DNA from: Flavobacteriaceae bacterium PS02337
GTDB taxonomy: Bacteria > Bacteroidota > Bacteroidia > Flavobacteriales > Flavobacteriaceae
Assembly (NCBI GenBank): GCA_029959285.1
Contig: JASCOE010000020.1
Coordinates: 1 to 64,000, forward strand
DNA: 64,000 bases
Direction of reading: 5' to 3'
Part shown: piece after piece, positions 1 to 9,962 of the stretch
How the letters are laid out: the number at the start of each line of letters is the position of its first letter
Numbering within the stretch: position 1 is the first letter of the stretch
Translations under genes and position numbers: made by a program
The notes under the pieces: model-generated
Told to the model about the DNA's origin: nothing
The model's input: only the letters and a program-made list of their open reading frames with translations
The model's database searches: none

Positions 1-28
1 TTATTAGTGTCTTTTTAATAAAAATTTG

Positions 29-36
29 TATATTTG
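29..36 (+). promoter_or_regulatory. Possible flavobacterial -7 promoter element
   Basis: The octamer TATATTTG fits the Bacteroidota -7 consensus TAnnTTTG. No convincing TTG -33 box is visible at the expected spacing, so only half of a promoter is supported. It could drive transcription through the leader toward the SusC gene. Confidence 0.3.
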
Positions 37-329
37 GGAAATAATTTAAATTAAATACCATGAAAACAATTAAAATAAATACTATGGAAATATTATATCA
101 CAAAACTAAAGGGCTCACTTATTCGTGGTGGTCATGCCAAGTACCAGAGACGTTTAAGATGAGTACCACGCTTTTTTATGCTCAGAACTCTCTGCTTATT
201 CTTAGCGTATATTCTATTTTTATTTTAAGTTTTGGATCATTAAGTCGAACCTTTTAAACACGTATGTCTGTGAAATAAATAATTTATCCTCTTTATGACC
301 ATTGAGACGTCTACTTAATGCATAAAAAT

Positions 330-367
330 GGCCCTCTGCTGCAGCGACTAAACTAGTGCAGAGGACC
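330..367 (+). promoter_or_regulatory. Stem-loop in the leader of the SusC gene
   Basis: The arms 330-339 and 358-367 pair with a single mismatch (GGCCCTCTGC against GCAGAGGACC), leaving an 18-nt loop. It ends 41 nt before the SusC start codon and is not followed by a T-run, so a leader control element or attenuator is more likely than a terminator. The role is inferred from position only. Confidence 0.4.
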
Positions 368-408
368 ATAGCTAATCAAATCTTCGTTTAACTAACCAAT
401 CCAATATT

Positions 409-3400
409 ATGAATATTTTTTCATTTTACAAGGATGGGAAAGCTTTTTATTGCCTGTTTTTTATATGGCTTTGTTTATCTTTCTCATCTCTTTTTGCCAA
501 ATCTTCTTATCGGTACAATACTACTTTTTTACAACAACATCAAATTCAGGGAACTATAACTGATGGAAGTAATCCTTTGCCGGGTGTGACTATTGCTGTA
601 AAAGGAAAATCTAATGCTGTAGCTATTTCTGATTACAGCGGTCAGTACACCCTTTCAACTTCTCCATTAGATTCTCTGATTGTTTCTTTTATAGGATTTA
701 AAACTATCATAGTGCCGGTTCAAGGGCGTAAAATTGTCGATGTACAATTGTTTTATGATACAACAACCCTGCAGGAAGTCAGGGTTAATGCAGGATATTA
801 TTCTGTAAAAGAAAAAGAACGCACAGGAAGTATTGCAAAAATAACTTCAAAAGACATAGACAAGCAGCCGATAGGGAATATTCTGGCAGCGATGCAGGGT
901 AGGATGGCAGGTGTGGAGATCATTCAGGACAGTGGGTCGCCCGGTGGAGCCTTCCAAATTAAAATAAGGGGGCAGAACAGCCTGCGTGCTGATGCCAACC
1001 AGCCATTGTATATAATTGATGGAGTGCCTTATTCTTCCGAGACAATTGGCTCAACGTTAACCTCAGGAAGTTCACCCACAATGACAAGTCCGTTAAATTC
1101 TATAAATCCCTCAGATATAGAAAGTATTGAAATTCTTAAAGATGCTGATGCAACGGCAATCTACGGTTCAAGAGGAGCCAATGGTGTTGTTTTAATTAGT
1201 ACTAAAAAAGGTATTTCAGGAAAAACAAAATTTACTGTAAACGCTTCTACAAGTATCGGAACCGTTACAAAAATGCTTGATCTGATGAAAACAGAGCAAT
1301 ACCTTGACATGCGCCGGCAGGCATTTGCTAATGACGGAATTACTGTCTATCCTAAAAATGCTTATGATGTTAATGGTACTTGGGATCAGAACCGATATAC
1401 AGACTGGCAAAAGGAATTTATTGGCGGGACTGCTGAAATTACCAATTTACAAGCCACCGTTACAGGAGGTTCCGCTAAGACACAGTATCTTTTAAGTGGA
1501 AGTACAAGAACAGAAACAACAGTATTTCCTGGGGATTTTAAATATAACAAAGGAAATATTCATTTCAGTTTTAATCATGTATCTGATGATGAAAAGTTCA
1601 GGTTAAGTTTTTCAGCCGGTTATACATCCCAGAAAAACTTTCAGCCCGGAACAGACTTGACACGAATATCGAGACTTTTAGCACCAAATGCACCAGCATT
1701 GTACGATAGTGATGGGGACTTAAACTGGGCGAACAACTCTTGGGAGAATCCTTTGGCTGCTTACGAATCAAAGTTTAATTCAAAAATTAATGACCTGACA
1801 GCAAATGCTGTATTATCATATAATATTCTCAGAAACGTTCAGATTAAATCAAGTTTTGGATATACCGATTTAAGAAATAATGAAAAAATGGTTATGCCTT
1901 CTACGATGTACAATCCGTCTTTAGGACTTGGTAGTGAGGTTTCAGGAATCAGCACTAATCTCACGCTAAGAAGTTCATGGATAGCTGAGCCTCAGATTAA
2001 TTGGAACTTTGATTTGGCAAAGGGTAGGATGGAAGCGCTTTTTGGCGGGACTTTTCAAAGCCAGACCAGTAATCGCCTGTTTCAATCAGGATATGGCTTT
2101 TCAAGTAACAGCCTGATCAATGATATTGCTTCAGCGACACTCAAAGTTATCGACTTTAGCGATGAAAGCGTTTATAAATATCAGGCCTTTTTTGCGCGTC
2201 TTAATTACAATTATGATGATCGATATATTCTGAATTTTACTGGCAGGCGAGATGGATCAAGCCGCTTTGGGCCCGGTAAGCAGTTCGCTAATTTTGGGGC
2301 AATAGGAGCTGCATGGCTATTTTCGAACGAGTCTTTCCTTAAAAATAATACACTGCTTAGCTTTGGTAAACTGCGTGCAAGCTATGGCACTACAGGTAAT
2401 GACCAAATAGGGGACTATCAATTTTTAGACACCTATGTTTCATCGGGCAACTCTTATCAGGGAACAGTTGGTTTGCAGCCTAGTCGATTATTTAATTCAG
2501 ATTTTGGATGGGAAACAAATAAAAAATTTGAAGTCGCACTTGAAATGGGTTTCTTTAAAGACAGGCTCTTTTTAACTACTGCTTACTACCAAAACAGTTC
2601 TTCGAGCCAGCTTGTGGGTATGCCCCTGCCAGCAACTACAGGATTTAGTTCCCTAACAGCGAATCTTGATGCAGCAGTTCAAAACAAAGGTTTTGAATTT
2701 ACCCTAAGGACCGTCAATTTTCAGAATAAAAAGATTGAATGGAATACCAGTTTTAATATTTCAGCCAATAAAAATAAACTGATATCCTATCCCGGGCTGG
2801 AAAGTTCAGTTTATGCCAACCGTTATGTAATTGGTCAGTCAATCAATATTACTAAGATTTATGAGTTTACTGGGATAAATCCTCAAACAGGGGTTTACAG
2901 TTATAGGGATCTTAATGATGATGGGGTAATTTCTGCAATAGCAGACAGGCAAGCATTTGTCGATTTAAGTCCCAAATATTTTGGTGGATTACAAAATCAA
3001 GTAACATACAAAAAGATTCAACTCGACTTTCTTCTGCAGTTCGTGAAGCAGGAAGCGTTTTCATATACACCTGGAACTCCCGGAACAGCAGTAAATCAGT
3101 TAGCTTCGTTGACTAATTTTTGGGAGCAGGCCAGTGATACTGCAGATTATCAAAAACTCACCAGTGGCAGAAACAGTGCCCTTACTACTGCTTATTCACG
3201 CCTTAGAACAAGTGATGGTGCTATAGAAGATGCATCTTATATAAGACTGAAAAGTATATCACTCAGTTATGATGTCCCTCTTGATATTTCTAAAGGGATG
3301 CAGTGCCGAATTTATTTACAGGGGCAGAACCTGTTGACATTTTCAAATTTCAAAGGCGGTGATCCTGAGTTTAAGTTTGCAGGATATTTACCTCCTCTTA

Positions 3401-3435
3401 AAACCTATACCGCAGGAATACAATTAACTTTCTAA
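409..3435 (+). CDS. SusC/RagA family TonB-linked outer membrane receptor
   Basis: This 1008-residue protein is an outer-membrane TonB-dependent transporter of the SusC/RagA class, which imports oligomers together with a surface SusD lipoprotein. A hydrophobic N-terminus (about residues 10-31) looks like a signal peptide. A carboxypeptidase-like regulatory domain follows at about 46-125, then the plug with the family motifs KIRGQNS, PLYIIDGVPY and AIYGSRGANGVV, then a long beta barrel. The length is usual for the family. The SusD gene starts 10 nt downstream and an S9 peptidase follows, which suggests the cargo is peptide rather than glycan; no glycoside hydrolase is nearby. No ECF sigma/anti-sigma pair adjoins, so regulation is unknown. 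Confidence 0.93.
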   Translation: MNIFSFYKDGKAFYCLFFIWLCLSFSSLFAKSSYRYNTTFLQQHQIQGTITDGSNPLPGVTIAVKGKSNAVAISDYSGQYTLSTSPLDSLIVSFIGFKTIIVPVQGRKIVDVQLFYDTTTLQEVRVNAGYYSVKEKERTGSIAKITSKDIDKQPIGNILAAMQGRMAGVEIIQDSGSPGGAFQIKIRGQNSLRADANQPLYIIDGVPYSSETIGSTLTSGSSPTMTSPLNSINPSDIESIEILKDADATAIYGSRGANGVVLISTKKGISGKTKFTVNASTSIGTVTKMLDLMKTEQYLDMRRQAFANDGITVYPKNAYDVNGTWDQNRYTDWQKEFIGGTAEITNLQATVTGGSAKTQYLLSGSTRTETTVFPGDFKYNKGNIHFSFNHVSDDEKFRLSFSAGYTSQKNFQPGTDLTRISRLLAPNAPALYDSDGDLNWANNSWENPLAAYESKFNSKINDLTANAVLSYNILRNVQIKSSFGYTDLRNNEKMVMPSTMYNPSLGLGSEVSGISTNLTLRSSWIAEPQINWNFDLAKGRMEALFGGTFQSQTSNRLFQSGYGFSSNSLINDIASATLKVIDFSDESVYKYQAFFARLNYNYDDRYILNFTGRRDGSSRFGPGKQFANFGAIGAAWLFSNESFLKNNTLLSFGKLRASYGTTGNDQIGDYQFLDTYVSSGNSYQGTVGLQPSRLFNSDFGWETNKKFEVALEMGFFKDRLFLTTAYYQNSSSSQLVGMPLPATTGFSSLTANLDAAVQNKGFEFTLRTVNFQNKKIEWNTSFNISANKNKLISYPGLESSVYANRYVIGQSINITKIYEFTGINPQTGVYSYRDLNDDGVISAIADRQAFVDLSPKYFGGLQNQVTYKKIQLDFLLQFVKQEAFSYTPGTPGTAVNQLASLTNFWEQASDTADYQKLTSGRNSALTTAYSRLRTSDGAIEDASYIRLKSISLSYDVPLDISKGMQCRIYLQGQNLLTFSNFKGGDPEFKFAGYLPPLKTYTAGIQLTF

Positions 3436-3445
3436 ATCTGATATC

Positions 3446-4819
3446 ATGAAAAAAAGTATAACATATCTAGTCTTATATATGATAACGGCAACTCTCTTAA
3501 GTTGCGACAATTTTGTTGATGTAACACTCCCTGATTCCCAGTTAACAGGTGAAAAAGTATTTGAAGATGCAACAACTGCAAATGCCGCCATGGTAGATAT
3601 TTATTCGAAGCTGCGTGACACAGGAATATTAACAGGTCTCCTAAATGGAGCATCTGTAAGTCTTGGCATGTACTCCGATGAGCTCATTTACCATGGTTCC
3701 GGTGTAGAGCAGGGATTGCCCTATACTAATACTATAATTGCGACAAGTGGTATAACTTCAGATCTTTGGAATCAGAGTTATCATCAAATATATTGTGCAA
3801 ATGCCGTGATTGAAGGGGTGCAGAATTCGGTTTCTTTATCCTTGAATGATAAAAACCGTCTTACTGGAGAAGCCTTATTTGTTAGGTCGCTGGTGCATTT
3901 TTATCTGGTTAATATTTATGGAGATATTCCATATATTACAAATACTGAATATGAAAAGAATAAAATAGCAGGAAGAACTCCTTCTGCAACTGTTTATTCT
4001 AATATTATTTCAGACCTCGATCAGGCCATTAAATTGTTACCAGAACAGTATCTAACTGCGGAACGTGTAAGACCCAATAGATCAGCAGCTAATGCTTTAC
4101 TTGCCAGGGTGTATCTCTATAACAAGCAATGGGCTGAAGCATCAAACTCGGCTTCTGCTGTGTTGAATAATCCAGCATATGTAATAGGAAATAATCCGGA
4201 CAAAACATTTTTAAAAGAAAGTGTTTCAACTATATGGCAGTTTATGCCAAAATTAAATGGGAATAATACAGATGAAGGAGGATCCTTTATTTTTCTTAGC
4301 GGCTCTTCTACTTTCGTTGCCTTAAGCCCGGATTTGATTGATGCTTTTGAAATTGGGGATCTTCGAAAATCGCACTGGATCAGGGAAGTAAACGATGGTG
4401 CGAACATCTATTATCATTCTTTTAAATACAAACAGCATACTAAAACTGACCCCAGTGTGGAGTACTCTATTATTTTCAGAATTGCAGAACAATATTTAAT
4501 TAGGGCAGAAGCTCGTGCAAGGCAGGGAGAACTTATTGGAGCCAAGGAAGATTTAAATAAGATTAGAAATGCTGCAGGCTTGGCAAATACGACTGCAAGT
4601 ACAGCTAACGAAATAATTAATGCAGTGATTAAGGAAAGGAGGGTTGAACTCTTTACGGAGTATGGTCATCGTTTTTTCGATCTCAAACGTACCGGAGAAC
4701 TTGATGCTGTTTTATCACTTGTTAAACCGGGATGGCAGACTACGGATCAATTATGGCCTCTTCCTGAAACAGAACTAATTGCAAATCCAAACCTTTTTCC
4801 TCAAAATGAGGGATATTAA
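3446..4819 (+). CDS. SusD/RagB family surface lipoprotein
   Basis: This 457-residue partner of the preceding SusC receptor binds substrate at the cell surface and acts as the lid of the transporter. The N-terminus has a lipoprotein signal with lipobox LLSC and Cys20 as the lipid-modified residue. The body shows SusD/RagB hallmarks: helical TPR-like segments, RALLARVYLYNKQW-type motifs and, near the C-terminus, ERRVELFTEYGHRFFDLKR followed by LWPLPETEL. It is co-transcribed with the SusC gene (10-nt gap), and the next gene begins almost at its stop codon. The substrate is not readable from sequence. Confidence 0.93.
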   Translation: MKKSITYLVLYMITATLLSCDNFVDVTLPDSQLTGEKVFEDATTANAAMVDIYSKLRDTGILTGLLNGASVSLGMYSDELIYHGSGVEQGLPYTNTIIATSGITSDLWNQSYHQIYCANAVIEGVQNSVSLSLNDKNRLTGEALFVRSLVHFYLVNIYGDIPYITNTEYEKNKIAGRTPSATVYSNIISDLDQAIKLLPEQYLTAERVRPNRSAANALLARVYLYNKQWAEASNSASAVLNNPAYVIGNNPDKTFLKESVSTIWQFMPKLNGNNTDEGGSFIFLSGSSTFVALSPDLIDAFEIGDLRKSHWIREVNDGANIYYHSFKYKQHTKTDPSVEYSIIFRIAEQYLIRAEARARQGELIGAKEDLNKIRNAAGLANTTASTANEIINAVIKERRVELFTEYGHRFFDLKRTGELDAVLSLVKPGWQTTDQLWPLPETELIANPNLFPQNEGY

Positions 4820-4829
4820 TATTCATAAA

Positions 4830-7436
4830 ATGAAAAGACATTTAAGATTTGTTTACGGAATTTTCTCTGTACTCATACTTGAATTAGTAACCTGTCCCGC
4901 GATGGGGCAGGGACTAATTAAGAGAGATATCACCTCTGAGGATTATAAACTTTGGAGTAAGCTTTACAGTGATAAAATCTCTGATGATGGAAATTGGATT
5001 AGTTATGAACTACGCTACGAATCTCATCACGATACGTTATTTGTCAAAAATACCATTACAAATAAAACATTCGATTTCCCAAAATGTTCCAAATCTAAAT
5101 TTGGTGCAGAAAAAGTATTTGGCTGTATGGATTCCAATAAAAATTTGAAGGTAATGGATTTGGTTAAAGAAACTTTATTTTTAATAGAAGATGTTATAAG
5201 TTATGAGTTTTCGAATGATGGTCAATTTATCATTTCTTTGGAAACTAATAACAACAAGCAGTCAAATCTTTGTATTAGGTATATTGATGGGAAGCTGGTT
5301 CGCAGGATTGAAAATGTTACTGAGTGTAAATTGAATAAATTAGGGAATAAAGTGATTTATGTGTCTTCAAATGAACAAACATCAAATATTGGTCAGATTG
5401 CTTTTACCAGCAAAGTATCCGTTGTGGAAGTGCTTTCTAATTTGCCTCCCAAGATTCAGAACATAACATGGGCAAAAGACGAAAGTACTATTGCATTTTA
5501 TGGATTAAACAAGACATGGGAGCTCTTTATGTATCAAATGGAAAATAAGAAAATATTCAACATAAAAGATCTGCCTGTGAGTTACTTTGGAAGCAGTCAG
5601 ATTGCTGTTGGTAATAATATTAGTTTAGAGATTTCAAATGATAACACAGCTGTTTTTTTCTATTATAAAAGTGCTAAGGAAAAAGTTCTCGATAAACCAA
5701 TTGTTGAAATTTGGAATGCTAATGATAAATCGCTTTATATAGATCGCGAATTAGCGCAAACTTACAACAAACCCTTTCTTGGTGTCTGGTACCCGCAAAT
5801 GCAAATTTCAAAACCAGTTAGTGACAAAAAATATCAATGGGTAACTCTCACAGGCGATCAAAGATTTGCCATAGTAGCTGATCCACTTCGGTACGAGCCG
5901 CAGTTTCTTCTCTTTGTAGACGTGGACTATTATATTGTGGATATAAAAAATGGCAGCAGGGAACTTTTAGTGGAAAAGATATCAAGTCATCCCTCAAACA
6001 TTCAAGTATCTCCCAATGGAAAGTTCGTAAATTATTACAAAAATCATGGATGGTGGATTTATGATATTAAAAAAAAAACGCATACTAATATCACAGCTGG
6101 TCTTGCGACTGCATTTGACAATAGATTTGAGGATCCTAATCCTGAATTATACGGATGTGCAGGATGGACAAATGATGGAAAAAGTATTTTAATTAATGAT
6201 CAGTTTGATGTCTGGAAAATTTCAACAGACGGAAAAAATAAATCCAGATTAACAGATGGAAAAGAGAAAAAAATCTGCTTTAGAATGGTTAATAAAGATT
6301 TGAGTAATATACCTTCAGCCAATTACTCAGGTATTAGCAGCAGTGTTTATGATTTAGATAAAATAAATATCCTTTCTGCTGAAAGTACTGTAAATGCTGA
6401 TTCAGGATATTTCACTTTCGATCAAAAAAAAATAAAACCTTTAGTTTTTAAAGACAGGAAAATAAGCAAGTTATTAAAAGCCAAAAATAAAGATACTTAC
6501 GTTTTTACAGAGCAAAGTTTTATGGATTCTCCAAATATTGTTTTGAAGTCTTCATTACAAGATCAGGATAAAACGGTAGTAAAAACCAATACACAGCAAA
6601 AGCACTTTTATTGGGGAACAACCGAAATGATTCATTATTACAGTTCAAAGAATAAGCCCTTGAATGGTGCACTTTTTTATCCTGCACATTACAACGCCTC
6701 AGTAAAGTATCCGATGGTTGTCTTTATCTATAGTAGCCCCTCTGGAGCAATTAATGATTATGTGAATCCCACCGATCATAATGGGATTGGATTTAATATT
6801 ACGACCATGACGGCAAGCGGCTATTTTGTATTGCTTGCCGATATTGCATATGAGAAGGGAAATCCTGGAATTTCAGCAGTTGAATGCGTGAGCAGTGCAG
6901 TAAAAAAAGTGGTGGAAAAAAACTTGGTGGATCCGGCAAAAGTGGGACTTCTTGCACAGTCCTTTGGAGGGTATGAAGCTAATTTTATTATCACCCAAAC
7001 AAACCTTTTTGCGGCAGCAGTTAGTGGTTCAGCAGTATCTGATATTATACGTACTTATTTTTCAATTAGTGCTGATTATTCCAATCCTGAAATATGGAGA
7101 TATGAAAGCCAGCAATATCGTATGGTTGACTCTTTTTATGAAAATAAAGATGCTTATCTTCGAAATTCTCCTATCCTTCACGCTGAGAAAATAAAGACCC
7201 CGTTGCTCACCTGGGCAGGCAAAAATGACGGAAACGTTAAGCCTGAGCAATCGACAGCACTTTATATAGCCATGAGAAAGCTTAATAAAACACACATTAT
7301 GCTGCAGTATCCTAACCAGGGACACATATTAACAGCGGCTTTGGCACAGGAAGATTTAAGCAAAAAGACAATAGAATGGTTTGACCACTTTTTGAAAAAT
7401 AATGCGCCTGCTGCATGGATAGTGAACCGGAAGTAA
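4830..7436 (+). CDS. S9 family (prolyl oligopeptidase-type) serine peptidase
   Basis: An exported alpha/beta-hydrolase peptidase of about 868 residues from the ATG at 4830. That start gives a clean signal peptide (MKRHLRFVYGIFSVL, cleavage near AMGQG); an upstream in-frame ATG at 4779 would overlap the SusD gene and put extra residues before the signal. The N-terminal two thirds are a WD40-like propeller. The C-terminal hydrolase carries the triad Ser711 in QSFGGY, Asp800 in GKNDGN and His832 in QGHIL. Position in the SusCD operon suggests it trims peptides bound or imported by that pair. The exact specificity (dipeptidyl or acylaminoacyl) is not determined. Confidence 0.88.
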   Translation: MKRHLRFVYGIFSVLILELVTCPAMGQGLIKRDITSEDYKLWSKLYSDKISDDGNWISYELRYESHHDTLFVKNTITNKTFDFPKCSKSKFGAEKVFGCMDSNKNLKVMDLVKETLFLIEDVISYEFSNDGQFIISLETNNNKQSNLCIRYIDGKLVRRIENVTECKLNKLGNKVIYVSSNEQTSNIGQIAFTSKVSVVEVLSNLPPKIQNITWAKDESTIAFYGLNKTWELFMYQMENKKIFNIKDLPVSYFGSSQIAVGNNISLEISNDNTAVFFYYKSAKEKVLDKPIVEIWNANDKSLYIDRELAQTYNKPFLGVWYPQMQISKPVSDKKYQWVTLTGDQRFAIVADPLRYEPQFLLFVDVDYYIVDIKNGSRELLVEKISSHPSNIQVSPNGKFVNYYKNHGWWIYDIKKKTHTNITAGLATAFDNRFEDPNPELYGCAGWTNDGKSILINDQFDVWKISTDGKNKSRLTDGKEKKICFRMVNKDLSNIPSANYSGISSSVYDLDKINILSAESTVNADSGYFTFDQKKIKPLVFKDRKISKLLKAKNKDTYVFTEQSFMDSPNIVLKSSLQDQDKTVVKTNTQQKHFYWGTTEMIHYYSSKNKPLNGALFYPAHYNASVKYPMVVFIYSSPSGAINDYVNPTDHNGIGFNITTMTASGYFVLLADIAYEKGNPGISAVECVSSAVKKVVEKNLVDPAKVGLLAQSFGGYEANFIITQTNLFAAAVSGSAVSDIIRTYFSISADYSNPEIWRYESQQYRMVDSFYENKDAYLRNSPILHAEKIKTPLLTWAGKNDGNVKPEQSTALYIAMRKLNKTHIMLQYPNQGHILTAALAQEDLSKKTIEWFDHFLKNNAPAAWIVNRK

Positions 7437-7457
7437 AGTAATTTTTGTGGTTATAAT

Positions 7458-7488
7458 ATATGCGGTTTCCTTCAAGGAAACCGCATAT
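7458..7488. terminator. Bidirectional intrinsic terminator
   Basis: A perfect 15-bp inverted repeat (arms 7458-7472 and 7474-7488) lies between the peptidase gene and the converging DUF6520 gene. It is suitably placed to end transcription from both sides, although the T-tracts are short. Confidence 0.75.
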
Positions 7489-7501
7489 CTCTTAGCCTTA
7501 T

Positions 7502-7783
7502 TTAAGGCTCAGCTTTATAAAGTTGAATATTACATTGTCCGGCAGCATTTTTACGGAAAACTTGATTTTCATCATTCTCATCCATACATAAATTTCCATT
7601 ATTAACTGGCGTGCAATTTACTTGAACATCATCACAATTACTCGGGGATCCGGCAATTTGAATATACTCTGTAGTTAATGCTTTTTTAGCATCACTTTCC
7701 TTCTCTGACTTGGTGCTTATTGCACCTGCGCTGGCCAGTACGAATACTGCTGCAGGCAAAATCATTTTTACAATTGTGTTCAT
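7502..7783 (-). CDS. DUF6520 family small exported protein
   Basis: This 93-residue protein has the N-terminal pattern of the DUF6520 family of Bacteroidota mini-proteins: a short basic start, then ILPAAVFVLASAGAIS as a signal-like hydrophobic segment. The mature part has four cysteines (SNCDD, VNCTP, NLCMD, QCNIQ), which could form two disulfides in the periplasm. The MauE/DoxX-type gene lies just upstream on the same strand, a pairing that fits disulfide or redox chemistry. Family function is unknown; assignment is by pattern recognition. Confidence 0.65.
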   Translation of the reverse strand: MNTIVKMILPAAVFVLASAGAISTKSEKESDAKKALTTEYIQIAGSPSNCDDVQVNCTPVNNGNLCMDENDENQVFRKNAAGQCNIQLYKAEP

Positions 7784-7843
7784 AATAAAATAATTTAAGT
7801 TATTGATCTACTCTTTTGTACAGGTTTTCAATCGTTACCCCTG

Positions 7844-9349
7844 CTATCGGCCCGATATGTTTTTATGTTGGTTGGTTTTTAAATCTTTATCGAGTTTATA
7901 ACATTGCAAATTTTGACCAACTATAACATATAAATTGTTCCCAAGAACAATCATGTCTTTCATCTTAAATTCTTCAACTTTATAAATATATATACTAGAT
8001 AAATAAGAATTTAAATCTGTATCATACACATCCACAATCGTTGCAGTATCCCACATTTCTTTGGGTTCAAAGCGACCGCGAAGTGATGAATTCACAAACA
8101 AAAAATTATCTCTAATTGTGCTTAATTTGTTAACGATATTATCAGGAGAAGATAGTTTGCGCTGTCCTTTATCCTTGATGAAAACCGGTTTTAAGTTTGC
8201 TGTTTTTGTAGTATCGATTGTATTTCCCCGATATCTTAATTTTAAATTATTATCGGTTACTATAAACTGGTTTCGATAGTAGTATAAGTATACAAAGCTT
8301 TTGGTTTCAGAATCATAATTCATCATGCCGTCGGTGTCAAAAAAGCCATCAATCTGTTTTTGCAATAGGTCTTGATGAAGATTGCTTTTAAGACTATTTT
8401 TAAAATTAAAGACACCAAGGGCATTCTCCCTGGATTTTTCCAGCTGGGTTCTGAAGGCGATTTTTAAAGAATCAATTACGACTGCTTTTGAAAAATAATA
8501 GCCACTATCTTTCATCAAAATTTCAGCTTTCCAATCCGATATTTTACCTCTATAAATAATAGGTACTGTACCATCCATAACAAAAAAATAGGGCGGAGAG
8601 ATTCTTACTTGAACAGATCGGAAAGAATAGCCTGCATTTTCCAATTCAATTTTATAATGTTTTTTTACTTTTAATGTTGAATCATATTTGAAAATATGAA
8701 GAGGTGCCCTTTGATCTCCTATGTAAATTGAATTTTGATCAGTTCCAGCAATATATAAAGTATTATTGTGCAGTTTTGTTTCAGCTATTTTTTTACTTGA
8801 ACCGGGAGTGAATCTTCTGATGAAAGGATTTTCTTTATGTATTATATTCTCAGATCGAAAGTATAATAAGCTCATTATTAAACTTCCTGATATTGTCAAA
8901 ACAAAAAGTTTTAGCATTGTTTTATTATAATGTACTGAATTCAAAACTGTAGCTATTACAGCAAGAAAAACAAAGAAAATATTAAAAGCAAGATGCTCTT
9001 TCCAGCCCATATTTTCTAAAACACCACCGCAAGAACAAGGGATAGTGTAACTAAAATTTAATATAATAATGATATAAACTGTAAAGAGTACCATTAATTC
9101 AAATGCAGCATAAAGAGCTAAAATTCGCGTTTTAGAAAAGACTAAAAGTAAGGCGACCACGAGTTCTGTAATAATAACAAAGTATGACAAAAACCCAGCA
9201 TAGGCTCCTAAAATTGGTGATTGCCCAAGCTGAGCCTGAAAATTTTCAAATTCTAAAATTTTACTAACTGCTGCATAGACAAATAATGATACATACAGAA
9301 GGCAAATTAGTTCCAGAGTCAAGTTCTTTATATTTCTCTTCAATTTCAT
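7844..9349 (-). CDS. MauE/DoxX-type redox-associated membrane protein with large C-terminal domain
   Basis: The 501-residue product begins with a four-helix membrane region (about residues 10-160) resembling the MauE/DoxX family, which supports thiol-disulfide maturation of exported proteins. A CSCGG motif sits near residue 105, between helices 3 and 4. The remaining 330 residues are extracytoplasmic and rich in beta-strand-like repeats (KLHNNTLYIAG, DNNLKLRYRG), suggesting a propeller. It probably forms an operon with the DUF6520 gene 60 nt downstream. The C-terminal domain was not matched to a named family. A role in oxidising the Cys residues of the small neighbour is an inference. Confidence 0.65.
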   Translation of the reverse strand: MKLKRNIKNLTLELICLLYVSLFVYAAVSKILEFENFQAQLGQSPILGAYAGFLSYFVIITELVVALLLVFSKTRILALYAAFELMVLFTVYIIIILNFSYTIPCSCGGVLENMGWKEHLAFNIFFVFLAVIATVLNSVHYNKTMLKLFVLTISGSLIMSLLYFRSENIIHKENPFIRRFTPGSSKKIAETKLHNNTLYIAGTDQNSIYIGDQRAPLHIFKYDSTLKVKKHYKIELENAGYSFRSVQVRISPPYFFVMDGTVPIIYRGKISDWKAEILMKDSGYYFSKAVVIDSLKIAFRTQLEKSRENALGVFNFKNSLKSNLHQDLLQKQIDGFFDTDGMMNYDSETKSFVYLYYYRNQFIVTDNNLKLRYRGNTIDTTKTANLKPVFIKDKGQRKLSSPDNIVNKLSTIRDNFLFVNSSLRGRFEPKEMWDTATIVDVYDTDLNSYLSSIYIYKVEEFKMKDMIVLGNNLYVIVGQNLQCYKLDKDLKTNQHKNISGR

Positions 9350-9588
9350 CTTTTGTTTTACTGATTTTATAAATAAATTCCAGGAAGTTATTTAATTGTT
9401 TAGAATTTGTAATCAGACAAAATTACTATAGAATTTAAGTGTAGTTGTTATCAAAAACCTGCCAAGATTTTTCAATAACATTCAATCGTAGTTAAAAACA
9501 GGATAGGGTGCAGTTGATAATGAAAAAGATGCCATTAGAAAAATAATTTCTAATGGCATCAAAGTAATTTGTTGATTTTTAACTGTCG

Positions 9589-9879
9589 CTACTTTATTGT
9601 ATCGCCAAGTACACTTAGTTTTTCACTGAGTTCAATCAGACCTGCTTTTTGTAAACATTCCTCTCCTAAGAGTTTTAATTCCTGAAGGTTTTCTTCTTGA
9701 ATACTTGTCATGAGAATCGATGGTTTGTCATTGTCCTTAGCAGATAATCCACGTTCAATAACATGGTTTAATAACAATACATTTTTTCGTGAAATTTTCA
9801 AATCAATCTTCACTACATCATTCATGCTTGGGATACTAAGAACAGTATCAAAAACCTTGGCCACATCATTTGTTGTCAT
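9589..9879 (-). CDS. Hypothetical small cytoplasmic protein
   Basis: An unrecognised protein of 96 residues from the ATG at 9879; a GTG at 9888 would add three residues. It is charged and helix-rich with no signal peptide or membrane segment. It stands alone at the edge of the mobility region. A TAnnTTTG -7 element (TACCTTTG, 9915-9922 on the minus strand) and an inverted repeat immediately upstream of it suggest a repressed promoter. It could be a small regulator or an antitoxin-like protein, but no domain supports that. Confidence 0.55.
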   Translation of the reverse strand: MTTNDVAKVFDTVLSIPSMNDVVKIDLKISRKNVLLLNHVIERGLSAKDNDKPSILMTSIQEENLQELKLLGEECLQKAGLIELSEKLSVLGDTIK

Positions 9880-9914
9880 AATCTTCACGTTTTTAAATTA
9901 ATAATTTATTTATA

Positions 9915-9922
9915 CAAAGGTA
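9915..9922 (-). promoter_or_regulatory. Flavobacterial -7 promoter element
   Basis: On the minus strand this reads TACCTTTG, matching TAnnTTTG, and lies about 35-45 nt upstream of the start of the small protein gene ending at 9589. The -33 box is not clear because the region is occupied by an inverted repeat. Confidence 0.5.
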
Positions 9923-9943
9923 TAAAGCTAGTCTTAAAGTGTC

Positions 9944-9962
9944 ATGGACATAATATGTCCAT
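9944..9962. promoter_or_regulatory. Palindromic operator candidate
   Basis: ATGGACAT and ATGTCCAT form a perfect 8-bp inverted repeat with a 3-nt spacer, placed where the -33 region of the minus-strand promoter should lie. A third ATGGACAT half-site occurs at 10129-10136. This is the geometry expected of a dimeric repressor site; the cognate protein is unknown. Confidence 0.5.

Noticed and set aside
60-257. 65-codon plus-strand frame at the window start
   Set aside because: It has a plausible upstream -7 element but no recognisable domain or signal peptide, and its composition is not clearly protein-like.
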